Assembly (NCBI GenBank): GCA_035626395.1 | Contig: DASPNR010000041.1 | Coordinates: 16,475 to 80,474 of the forward strand | From: Candidatus Limnocylindrales bacterium | Lineage (GTDB): Bacteria; Desulfobacterota; Binatia; UBA1149; CAITLU01 | DNA length: 64,000 nt | Direction: 5' to 3' | Part shown: one piece after another, positions 26,749 to 34,655 of the stretch | How the letters are laid out: every line of letters begins with the position of its first letter | Numbering within the stretch: the first letter of the stretch is position 1 | Notes under the pieces: model-generated | What the model saw: the letters and a program-made list of their open reading frames with translations, nothing else | What the model was told of the DNA's origin: nothing | Database searches by the model: none | Translations under genes and position numbers: made by a program

Positions 26749-27303
26749 GTGGCACGCATGAAGCTGCGCGAGAAGCTGCGGATCTACAGACGCGTCTTCC
26801 AGAAGGCCAGCCGCAACCGGGCGGATCTGCGCCGTGTTCTGGCCCACCACGGCAAGGTCGCCTTCGCGGTCTACGCCTACGAGCTGGCCGTGCTGCTGAG
26901 CAGCAAGGTCGACCCGCGCCTGAAGACGCTCGGTGCGATCAAGGCGTCGGCTCTGGTGGGCTGTCCCTTTTGAATCGATATCGGCTCTGCCGTCGGCAGG
27001 GAGATGGGCATCACCGATGAGAAGCTGGCGGCGCTGCCCCGCTACCAGGACAGCCCGCTGTTCGACGAAGTCGAGCGCGCCGTGCTCGACCTTGCCGTGG
27101 CCATGACCTCGACGCCGGCCGATGTCTCCGAGGACCTGCGCCAGCGGCTGCGCCGGCATCTGAGCGAAGCCGAGATCGTCGAGGTCGCCTCGCTGATCGC
27201 CTGGGAGAACCATCGCGCGCGCTTCAACCGCGCGTTCGGCGTCCGGGAGATGGGCTTCAGCGATGGCGCGTTCTGCGTGCTCCCGGAGCGCACGCCGCAG
27301 TAG
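26749..27303 (+). CDS. AhpD/carboxymuconolactone decarboxylase-like selenoprotein (CPFU), UGA read as Sec
   Basis: The frame is open for 184 codons apart from one in-frame TGA (26971-26973), codon 75. The residues around it read ALVGCPF-(TGA)-IDIGSAVGREMG. Proteins of this AhpD/CMD-like family carry GCPFCIDIGSA at the same place, so the TGA replaces the second Cys of the redox CxxC and gives CPFU. After the TGA the family pattern continues (AVLDLAVAMTSTP, LIAWENHRARFNRAFG, GAFCVLPE). A SECIS-like hairpin follows at 26979-27006. GGAGGGG lies eight bases before the GTG start; ATG 26758 is an alternative. The likely role is a cytoplasmic thiol/selenol peroxidase or reductase. A plain nonsense mutation is the competing reading. 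No sel genes are in the window. Confidence 0.82.
26979..27006 (+). promoter_or_regulatory. Putative bacterial SECIS hairpin
   Basis: Directly after the in-frame TGA, CTCTGCC (26985-26991) pairs with GGCAGGG (26995-27001; one G-U pair) around a GTC triloop. A small GG/A internal loop separates this from a lower four-pair stem (TATC with GATG). The loop starts 19 bases after the TGA and its first base is G, within the distance (about 16-37 nt) and loop rules described for bacterial SECIS elements bound by SelB. It is an inferred RNA structure, folded by eye. Confidence 0.65.
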
Positions 27304-27504
27304 GGCTCTCTCGGCCGTCTCGGTCCGCATCGCACCGCACCCACCGCGCCCGCACCGCGTAGCGACGCACAGCGGCACGGCGGTCTTGTGAGGCGCCCTG
27401 CAGGCGAATATTGTGTGGCTCCAGCAGCGCTTCGGCACCGGGGACCGGGCTCGCCGCGGCCGCAATCGTATCCGCTCGGGGTGTCCGCGCTGCCAGGAGG
27501 GGTC

Positions 27505-28803
27505 ATGGAGTGCATCGGCTCATTCCGGCGCCGCAGCCTGTGGCTGCTCACATCGAGTCTGTCCCTGGCGCTGCTCACCGCATCGGTCGTCAACGCCGCT
27601 TCCGAACCGCCGCGTCCGGGCACCGTCGTCACCCGGCACAACGTGCACGAGTACGAGGAGTTCCTGGGCCCCGGCCTTCGCTGGGCCGTCGAGCGCGGCG
27701 CCAATCTGCCGGTCGTTGCCTACAAGAAGATCGCCCACCCGCCGCCCTATCAGGAGGCCACCGAGAAGTTCTCCGACCAGGTCGTGCTGTCGCCCGACGG
27801 CCTGCGGCTCGAGAACTACGTGGCCGGCATGCCATTCCCGTCCGTCGACGAGAAGGACCCGCGCATCGCCGACAAGCTGATGTTCAACTTCTCCACGGCC
27901 ATCGGCATCGACGACTCCGACATCCGCAACTTCGACTGCGACACCGGAGCGCTCGGAGAGGACGGCAATCCGCTGCGGGTGGAGCGGCACTTCCTCATCG
28001 ATCACATCCGCCGCCTCTATTTCACGGGACGTCTCGTCGTCGATCCCAAGCCGGCCATGCCCAATCGCGACGCCGCGCGGTTCAAGGAAGCGCTGTACCC
28101 GCTGATCGAGCCGTTCGACCTCAAGGGTACGGGCTTCACGTTCACGCGTTATCTCGATCCGGCACGGCAGGACGACACCTGGCTGTACCTGCCGCAGCTT
28201 CGCCGCGTGCGGCGTCTGTCGTCGGCGCAGCGCTCGGATGCGCTCTTCGGACAGGACACCGATGCCGACAGCTACGAGGGCTATCAGGGCAACATCGCCT
28301 GGATGAAATGGAAGTACCTCGGCGAGAAGACCGTTCTCGGCACGATGCACGCCGAGCGCCTTCCGGTGGTATGGGGCGAGCCGTCGGGAGATTTCCTGCA
28401 CGACGACAAATGGGAGCCGCGCGAGGTCTGGATCATCGAGGGTGTCTCGAAGCTGCCGCAGTACGCGTACTCCAAGCGCGTCATCTACCTGGACAAGGAG
28501 ACGCAGCGGATTCCGTTCACCGACATGTACGATGCGGGCGGGCAGCTCTGGAAGATGTGGGTGAACAACTACCGCTTCGCCAAGGAGCCGCTGCGAGGCG
28601 CGCGCTACGCCATGGACTGGGAGTACGGCTACCGGCCGTCGATCACGATGATCGACATGCAGCTCGAGCACGGCACCTTCTGCGCCTTGCCGAGCCACCG
28701 CTTCCCCGGCGAGCAGGGCTGGTACGTGAACCTGGGCGAGAAGGAAGGGACCAACGAAGGCTTTTTCGACGTCGCGGCGATCATCGCGGCTGGGCGCGGG
28801 TAG
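27505..28803 (+). CDS. DUF1329 family exported protein
   Basis: 432 residues; AGGAGGGG precedes the ATG. A Sec signal peptide with a basic n-region (SFRRRSLWLLTSSLSLALL) is cut near VNAAS. The DUF1329 (PF07044) pattern runs through the whole mature protein: RWAVERGANLPVV, DGLRLENYVAGMPFP, DDTWLYLPQLRRVRRLSSAQR, DSYEGYQGNIAWMKWKYLGEK, VWIIEGVSKLPQYAYSKRVIYLDK and FTDMYDAGGQLWKMW. The fold resembles outer-membrane lipoprotein sorting (LolB/LolA-like) proteins. Members often occur next to RND transporters and hydrocarbon or steroid catabolic genes, though none is adjacent here. Its stop codon sits in the loop of a long hairpin (28778-28825). Confidence 0.92.
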   Translation: MECIGSFRRRSLWLLTSSLSLALLTASVVNAASEPPRPGTVVTRHNVHEYEEFLGPGLRWAVERGANLPVVAYKKIAHPPPYQEATEKFSDQVVLSPDGLRLENYVAGMPFPSVDEKDPRIADKLMFNFSTAIGIDDSDIRNFDCDTGALGEDGNPLRVERHFLIDHIRRLYFTGRLVVDPKPAMPNRDAARFKEALYPLIEPFDLKGTGFTFTRYLDPARQDDTWLYLPQLRRVRRLSSAQRSDALFGQDTDADSYEGYQGNIAWMKWKYLGEKTVLGTMHAERLPVVWGEPSGDFLHDDKWEPREVWIIEGVSKLPQYAYSKRVIYLDKETQRIPFTDMYDAGGQLWKMWVNNYRFAKEPLRGARYAMDWEYGYRPSITMIDMQLEHGTFCALPSHRFPGEQGWYVNLGEKEGTNEGFFDVAAIIAAGRG

Positions 28804-28825
28804 CCGCGTCCAGCCGCGATGATCG
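28778..28825. terminator. Long inverted repeat with the DUF1329 stop codon in its loop
   Basis: The arms 28778-28799 and 28804-28825 are 22 bases each and pair with one mismatch (a G-U pair in one RNA strand). The four-base loop GTAG contains the TAG stop. A further inverted repeat (28801-28811 with 28878-28888) lies downstream. The element is between convergent DUF1329 and rapA genes and probably stops transcription from one or both sides. Confidence 0.6.
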
Positions 28826-28923
28826 CGAAACGCCTTCGCCATGGGTGACGGCGGGCTCTCGCGCGTCTAGGGCAGCCGGACGCGGCTATCGCGCCAGGTG
28901 CGTCGCTCGCGAACGCCTGCAAG

Positions 28924-31884
28924 TCACAGCCGCGGCGCGCCGTCGCGTACCGGGCCGCGCCACAGCAGGCGCAGGGCATCCAGGCGAATGCGCGCGGCAT
29001 CGATGGCCTGGGCCAGCTCGCGGCGTTGCTGTTCCAGTGCCGCGTGCTCTTCGCGGCGCACGTGATCATTGACCGCGGCCAGCGCCGTCAGGCGCGCCAG
29101 CTCCGCCGATAGCTGCTCGTTCATCGCTTCCTGCGCGGCCTGCCGCAGCCTGGCTGCGCTCTCCTCCGCCAGCTGCTCGCAGCGCAGGTAGAGCCGGCCG
29201 ATCAGTGGCGCCAACGTCGCCTTCTGCGCGCTCAGCCAGCTGGCGCGGCCGTCGGCTCGGGCGGCGGCGAGGGCAGGCGTCATCGGATCCTCCTCCGGCG
29301 CCGGCACGTTGCGATGCTGGTCGACGAGCACGCGCACGGGCGACGGCGCCAGGAAGCGGTCGACGTGCAGGCGCGGCGGTGCCGCCGCCTCCAGCACGAA
29401 CACCGCCTCCAGATACAGGCGCGGCGGCGCATCCTCCTCGAGGAGGACGAAGCAGGCGTTGCCGGCCTCGGAGGCAACGAGCAGCTCCATCGCGTCTCCC
29501 AGCAGCGGATGATCCATGGTGGCGAACTGCAGATCCTCGCGCACCAGCGCCGTGTGACGGTCGAACGTCAGCGCGGTCTCGCCGCGCTCGAGGCCGGGAA
29601 ACTCCGGGCTGTGCATTGCATCCGGGTTCAGGAGGTACGCGCGCGGTGCGATCTCTTCGGAATAGATGCGGAAGTGCTCGAGGAGGCGAAGGAACCATTC
29701 CTCGAAGGCTTCATCGGCATCGATGCTGCGAATGGCGGCGAGCAGCGGCTCGGCAACGTCGCGCCGCAGCGATGCCATCTCCAGCAGCCGGTCGCGCCCC
29801 TGCTCGACACGTTCGAGAAGCGACGCCGCAGCCTCGGCGGTCTGCGCCACCAGTTCGTCGGTGTCTGCACGCAAACGCTCCGGATCCATGGCCGGAGCCG
29901 CCAGCGCCAGCGCCGAGACCCGCTCGCCGAACCGTTCGAGCAGCGGATGCGCGATCAGCGTCGGCCGCCGGAATGCGTCGACGCCCTCGTCCAGCCACCG
30001 TACCAGCACTTCCTGCCCGGACCCGGCAACGTAGGGAACATAGACCCGCACGACCCCTCGCTGACCGATGCGGTCGAGCCGTCCGATGCGCTGCTCGACC
30101 AGGTCGGGGTCGAGCGGCACGTCGAACAGCACCAGGTGCTGCGCATGCTGGAAGTTGCGGCCTTCGCTGCCGAGCTCCGAGCACACGAGCAGGCGGGCGC
30201 CGTCGGCCTGCGCGAACCACGCGGCGTTGCGGTCGCGTTGCAGCAGCGTCAGTCCCTCGTGGAACAGGGCGGTCGCGACGCGAACGCGCGCGGCGATGGC
30301 GGCATCGATGCTCTCGGCCTTGGACGCGCTCCGGCAGATCACCACGACCTTGCGCGCTTCCGGCGACGACAGCAGCTCGAGCAGCCAGTCGATGCGCGGA
30401 TCGTCGCCGAGGCCGGCGCTGCCGGCGGTTGTGCCGGCAAGGCCGATGGCGCGCTGGGCGTCGGGCACAGCGTCTGGCGCGGCCGTGCTCGCGAGGTCGC
30501 TGGCGAGCTCGGCCTGGAGCCGTGCTGTGAGCGCGTCCGGCACTGCACCGTGCGCGCTTTCGTGCCGCTCGGCGCCGCCGCGGCCCAGGGGGATGCGCAG
30601 GACTTCGCGGGCAGGAAAGCCGCCGACGGCGGCGCGCGTGTTGCGAAACATCACCCGGCCCGGTCCATGCCGGTCGATGAGCTCCTCGAGCAGTCGCCGG
30701 CGCAGCGCAGGATCGGCGATGCGTGCCGCTACGTCGCGCTCGTCGGCGCCCAGCGTCTGCGCCAGTCGTTGCACCGCCGAGGAAGAAAGCGCGGTCCCTA
30801 CGATCAGATCGGAGGCCACGGAAGCGACCTCGCGATACCCGCTCGATTCGGCCAGCCAGCATTCGAAATCGGCGTACCGGTGTGGATCGAGGAGCCGCAG
30901 GCGCGCGAAATGTCCCTCCTCGCCGAGCTGCTCGGGCGTCGCCGTCAGCAGCAGGAGCCCTGCGGTCGCGGCGGTGATCCTCTCCACGGCGCGGTAGCCG
31001 GCGCTCGCTTGCTCGCGCGTCCATTCCAGATGGTGCGCTTCGTCGACGATCACGATGTCCCAGCCGGCGTCGGCGGCCTGCGCCACGCGCACTTCGTTCC
31101 GTTCCACCAGCGAAATGCCCGCCAGCACGAGCTGCTCCTCGGCGAAGGGATTGGCGCCGGGCGTGCTCGTCTCGATCGCCTGGCAGCGTTCCTCGTCGAA
31201 GACGGCAAAGCGCAGCTGGAAACGGCGCCGCAGCTCGACCAGCCATTGGTGAGTCAGTGCATCCGGCACCAGGACGAGCGCCCGAGCCACGCGTCCGTTG
31301 AGAACGAGGCGGCTCAGCACGAGGCCGGCTTCGATGGTCTTGCCGAGGCCGGTTTCATCGGCGAGCAGAACGCGCGGCAGAAGGCGGCGGGTGACCTCGT
31401 CGGCGACGAAGAACTGGTGAGGCAGAAGCTCCACGCGCGGGCCGACCAGACCGCGCACGCCGCTGCGCCGGATGTCGTGCTGTCGCGCCAGCGTCTCGGC
31501 GCGCAGCTCGAACGTCCTTGCCGGATCGACGCGTGCCGCCAGCAGGCGCTCGCGTGGCCCGGTCAGGACCATCTGCGAGGAGAGGCGGTGCTCGGGCACC
31601 TCGCCGTTTCGGCAGCGGTAGTGCAGCAGGCCCTCGCGTTCCTCGACCGCCTCGACCCTGTGGACGCCGCCGCCGTCGTCGCGGATCGTGTCGCCGGCGC
31701 CGAAGCGCACGCGTCGCAGCGGGGCCGAGCGCAGCATGTAGCGGCGGCTTTCGCCGGCCGCATCGAAGTGAAGCAGCACGCTGCGGTCATCGCAGTCGAC
31801 GACGATGCCGAGCCCGAGCTCCGGCTCGGCATCGTTCATCCATCGCTGGCCGCGCACGATGCGTCTGGCGGTGTCGCCGTTCAC
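28924..31884 (-). CDS. rapA: RNA polymerase-associated ATPase RapA (SWI2/SNF2 type)
   Basis: 986 residues from the GTG at 31884 (E. coli RapA: 968); the open frame continues far upstream, but homology begins here with GQRWMNDAEPELGLG. The N-terminal Tudor-like region is followed by the ATPase core: motif I LLADETGLGKT (Lys182), motif II DEAHHLEW, motif III LLLTATPEQLG, and the helicase C part with SELGSEGRNFQHAQHLVLFD and EQRIGRLDRIGQ. A long C-terminal domain with coiled-coil-like segments ends the protein. RapA binds core RNA polymerase and recycles it from post-termination complexes. The residues match the gammaproteobacterial protein closely across the full length. It is convergent with DUF1329. 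Confidence 0.93.
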   Translation of the reverse strand: MNGDTARRIVRGQRWMNDAEPELGLGIVVDCDDRSVLLHFDAAGESRRYMLRSAPLRRVRFGAGDTIRDDGGGVHRVEAVEEREGLLHYRCRNGEVPEHRLSSQMVLTGPRERLLAARVDPARTFELRAETLARQHDIRRSGVRGLVGPRVELLPHQFFVADEVTRRLLPRVLLADETGLGKTIEAGLVLSRLVLNGRVARALVLVPDALTHQWLVELRRRFQLRFAVFDEERCQAIETSTPGANPFAEEQLVLAGISLVERNEVRVAQAADAGWDIVIVDEAHHLEWTREQASAGYRAVERITAATAGLLLLTATPEQLGEEGHFARLRLLDPHRYADFECWLAESSGYREVASVASDLIVGTALSSSAVQRLAQTLGADERDVAARIADPALRRRLLEELIDRHGPGRVMFRNTRAAVGGFPAREVLRIPLGRGGAERHESAHGAVPDALTARLQAELASDLASTAAPDAVPDAQRAIGLAGTTAGSAGLGDDPRIDWLLELLSSPEARKVVVICRSASKAESIDAAIAARVRVATALFHEGLTLLQRDRNAAWFAQADGARLLVCSELGSEGRNFQHAQHLVLFDVPLDPDLVEQRIGRLDRIGQRGVVRVYVPYVAGSGQEVLVRWLDEGVDAFRRPTLIAHPLLERFGERVSALALAAPAMDPERLRADTDELVAQTAEAAASLLERVEQGRDRLLEMASLRRDVAEPLLAAIRSIDADEAFEEWFLRLLEHFRIYSEEIAPRAYLLNPDAMHSPEFPGLERGETALTFDRHTALVREDLQFATMDHPLLGDAMELLVASEAGNACFVLLEEDAPPRLYLEAVFVLEAAAPPRLHVDRFLAPSPVRVLVDQHRNVPAPEEDPMTPALAAARADGRASWLSAQKATLAPLIGRLYLRCEQLAEESAARLRQAAQEAMNEQLSAELARLTALAAVNDHVRREEHAALEQQRRELAQAIDAARIRLDALRLLWRGPVRDGAPRL

Positions 31885-32133
31885 GTTCTGCCTTGGCACG
31901 CGCCGCGCACGCCCACCGCGAATGGACGCCGGCAACGGTCGCGCAGCGTGAGGTTTTCGACGAGGACCTTCGAGTTCGCAAGATCGCATCATCCAGACTG
32001 GCTGATGGTGCATGCCGGAGTTGACGCGGGTCGGACCGACGGGCCATATCCACCTCACATGCGGCACTTCGCTCCGACCCGCCGGTGCCGGGGATCGCGG
32101 AGCAAGCTTGGGGTGCCGTCGGAGGGGGGCGAC

Positions 32134-33537
32134 ATGCTTCGAGCGACCGCGGCGGCCACAGCTCTCGTGATGCTGGCCAGTTGCAATGGAGGTACAGGCT
32201 CGACGACCACCGTCTTCTTCGGAAGCAATGGCAACGGAGGTTGTCGCACGCTGACGGTGCGCGTGCAGGTCGGCCCCGAGCACGTGGCAGGCGCGCCCGC
32301 CGAGGCGTGCATGCTCGACGAGGCGCTGGTCGCGGCCGGATGCCGCATCCTGGCAGGCGAGCAGGACGGCGCGCTGCAAGTGACGATTCTCGGATGCATC
32401 GTCCCCGAGGCGGCCTCGCTCTTCTCCTGCGCATTTCGCGGCGTCGACCCCGCCAACGTTCAGCGCGTGACGAGCTCGCTCTGCGGCTGCGCCGATCGCT
32501 GCGATCCATTCCCGCCGATCTGCGTCGCGCTCGCCGACGACCGCAGCGCCTGCGAGCAGTGCCTCAACGGCGTCGACGACGACGGCAACGGCAGCGTCGA
32601 TTGCGTCGATGAGAATTGCCGCCACGTCCTGCCGTGCGCCTCCACGACGACCACCTCCACCTCGTCCTCGACGCTGCACGGGTACACGACGACGACTTCC
32701 ACTCCCACCACCAACCCGCCCTCGACAACCACCACGCTCGTTGCCGGCAAGGAGCTGGTGGTCGACTTCGACATCGCGTCCGCCAGCGGGCTGATCGGCG
32801 CGCTGCAGATCGCCGTCGACTACTCCTCGGCCAAAGGCACCTTCGTGGGCACCGCCGGCGCGCCGCAATGCAACAGTCACGTTCCCGGCTCGCTGGTGTC
32901 GTTCAACGACGACGACGTCAACAAGACGCTGCGCATGGGCTTCGTCAGCCTGCAGGGCGTGCAGGCGCCGGTGCGGCTGGCGACCTGCAGATTCGCGTAC
33001 GGATCCGAAGCGCCGGTAAAAGAGGATTTCGGCATCGTCGTCGAGGATGCCGCCGATCCCGACTTCAATCCGATCCAGGTCGACGTGGAGCCCGAAGTCG
33101 AGCCGGCGCCGCCGACGACGGTCGTCAGCACGACCACCTCCAGCACGAGCACGACCCTGGCCGTCCCGGATTCCGAGCTGTACACGATCTACTTCGACCT
33201 GACGCAGGCGAGTGCACCGCTGGGCGCCCTGCAGTTCGACGTGGGCTACGAGGGCTCGCCCGGCGAGTTCGTCGGCAGCTTCGGCGACGTCGATTGCCGC
33301 TCGCGCGTGGGCAACAACCGCGCCTACAACGACCTCGAGAGCAACGACACGTTGACCATCGGCTTCGTCAGTCTCGAAGGCCTCGATGCACCGCTGACGC
33401 TGGTACGCTGCCGCTATCGGGCGCCGGCGCAGGCGCCGGTGGCCGCCGATTTCGCAGTCACGATCGCGGATGCCAGCGGCACCGACTTCGAGCCGGCCAC
33501 TGCGACCGTGACCGTGCGCGTGAGCGCTGCGCCATAG
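32134..33537 (+). CDS. Lipoprotein with Thr-rich linkers and two cohesin-like modules
   Basis: 467 residues; GGAGGGGGG precedes the ATG, and the much longer open frame upstream is only antisense to rapA. The signal peptide ends in the lipobox LASC (Cys17), so the protein is lipid-anchored. Residues 35-165 are Cys-rich and end in CLNGVDDDGNGSVDCVDENC. Two Thr/Ser-rich linkers (CASTTTTSTSSST, TTTSSTSTT) separate two similar beta modules: LVVDFDIASASGLIGALQIAVDY and TIYFDLTQASAPLGALQFDVGY, each with GFVSL.G..APV/L...CR. Their pattern resembles cohesin domains. If so, this would be an anchor for the dockerin-like proteins elsewhere in the window (inference). Confidence 0.72.
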   Translation: MLRATAAATALVMLASCNGGTGSTTTVFFGSNGNGGCRTLTVRVQVGPEHVAGAPAEACMLDEALVAAGCRILAGEQDGALQVTILGCIVPEAASLFSCAFRGVDPANVQRVTSSLCGCADRCDPFPPICVALADDRSACEQCLNGVDDDGNGSVDCVDENCRHVLPCASTTTTSTSSSTLHGYTTTTSTPTTNPPSTTTTLVAGKELVVDFDIASASGLIGALQIAVDYSSAKGTFVGTAGAPQCNSHVPGSLVSFNDDDVNKTLRMGFVSLQGVQAPVRLATCRFAYGSEAPVKEDFGIVVEDAADPDFNPIQVDVEPEVEPAPPTTVVSTTTSSTSTTLAVPDSELYTIYFDLTQASAPLGALQFDVGYEGSPGEFVGSFGDVDCRSRVGNNRAYNDLESNDTLTIGFVSLEGLDAPLTLVRCRYRAPAQAPVAADFAVTIADASGTDFEPATATVTVRVSAAP

Positions 33538-33727
33538 CGCAAGCTGCCTGTGCTTTTGCGAGGCGCGCGGCAGATGGCGTCCTGAGCGGCGGTTCAGCAA
33601 CCAAACAGCGCGGTCGGCGTATTGACGGTCATTGGGACGCCGCATAAGGTCCGCACTGGACGTCCGGGTCCGGGCGTCTCTGTCTCAGGGGGCTTGTGCA
33701 CGGGGCCGCTGCGCCCGGAGGGAACCG

Positions 33728-34633
33728 ATGAAGCGCCAGACGCCGCAGGACGAACAGGACCAGATCGAGGCCCGCAGCACGCGTCGCGAGATCCTGCGCG
33801 GCGGCCTGCTCATTGCCGGCGCGGCGGCAGTCGGTCGCGTGGCCGGCGAGCCCAGGGCCGCACACGCCGCCGATGGTTCGGCTCTCCTGATCGGCCGCGT
33901 CAACAGCGGCAGCAGCATCACCACGCTGCGGGTGCCCGGGCAGGTGCCGGGTCTAGTGGTCACCCACGATACGGTTGACCCGAACTCGCCGCCCGACTTC
34001 ACGTTCACTTCGGCCCTGCGCGGCGATGGCGGCAGCAGCATCGGCGTCGAAGGCAACTCGGCCAGCAGCATCGGCGTCCTCGGACAGACCGGAACGCCGT
34101 TCCTGTCCGACCCCAACTCCCCCATCCAGATCGGCGTGTACGGCGCATCCATCGAAGCCATCGGCGTCGGCGGGCGCTCGTTGCACGGCTTTGGTGTGCT
34201 CGGCCAGACCGGCGGCGATCTGGCCATCGACCCGAACGAAGAGATGCCCGTCTCGGGCATCATCGGCCTGGCCGGATTCTCCGGCGACCCCAACGACCCG
34301 GGCAACCTGGCCGGCGTCGTCGGCTTCGCGATGGACCCGAACATGCCCGGCATCCTGGCGCGCAACTCGAGCGTCGACGGTCTGGCTCTCGACGTTCGCG
34401 GCCGCGCGTCGTTCTCGAGCGCCGGCAAGGGAACGGTTCCTGCCGGTGCCGACCGTGTGGCCGTCGATCATCGCAGCGTCAGCGCCAGCAGCATCGTGCT
34501 GGTGACGCTGTCGAGCGATCCCATCGGCGGTCGGCGTCTCAAGCACGTCGAAGTTGCCGATGGTGGCTTCACCGTCGTTCTTTCGGGAAGAGCCAAGGTG
34601 CCCGTCAATTTCGGCTTTCTGGTCGTGAACTGA
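33728..34633 (+). CDS. Tat-exported repeat protein
   Basis: 301 residues; CGGAGGG stands just before the ATG. The N-terminus has a twin-arginine signal, TRREILRGG followed by LLIAGAAAVG, cut near AHAAD. The mature part is Gly-rich with short recurring units such as SSIGVEGN, SSIGVLGQTG, QIGVYGAS, AIGVGGRS and GFGVLGQTG, then DPN-containing loops. Similar IGVxG-type repeats occur in predicted beta-helical exported proteins. The last 70 residues form a beta-rich end (SASSIVLVTLSS, HVEVADGGFTVVLSG). Export after folding suggests a cofactor or fast folding, but none is visible. It is 22 bp upstream of the glycosyltransferase gene, possibly in one transcript. Confidence 0.72.
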   Translation: MKRQTPQDEQDQIEARSTRREILRGGLLIAGAAAVGRVAGEPRAAHAADGSALLIGRVNSGSSITTLRVPGQVPGLVVTHDTVDPNSPPDFTFTSALRGDGGSSIGVEGNSASSIGVLGQTGTPFLSDPNSPIQIGVYGASIEAIGVGGRSLHGFGVLGQTGGDLAIDPNEEMPVSGIIGLAGFSGDPNDPGNLAGVVGFAMDPNMPGILARNSSVDGLALDVRGRASFSSAGKGTVPAGADRVAVDHRSVSASSIVLVTLSSDPIGGRRLKHVEVADGGFTVVLSGRAKVPVNFGFLVVN

Positions 34634-34655
34634 GCGGCGCCGGCAACGAGCTCGC

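Noticed and set aside
26749..26973. Two separate genes or a pseudogene at the CMD locus
   Set aside because: The two open parts are in the same frame, join without loss and cover one protein family; the interruption is one TGA at the redox Cys with a SECIS-like hairpin after it. A nonsense mutation is still possible, so it is kept as the stated alternative.
29314..32133. Long plus-strand frame upstream of the cohesin-like lipoprotein
   Set aside because: It is antisense to rapA, whose full length matches RapA. The lipoprotein has its own ribosome site and lipobox start at 32134.
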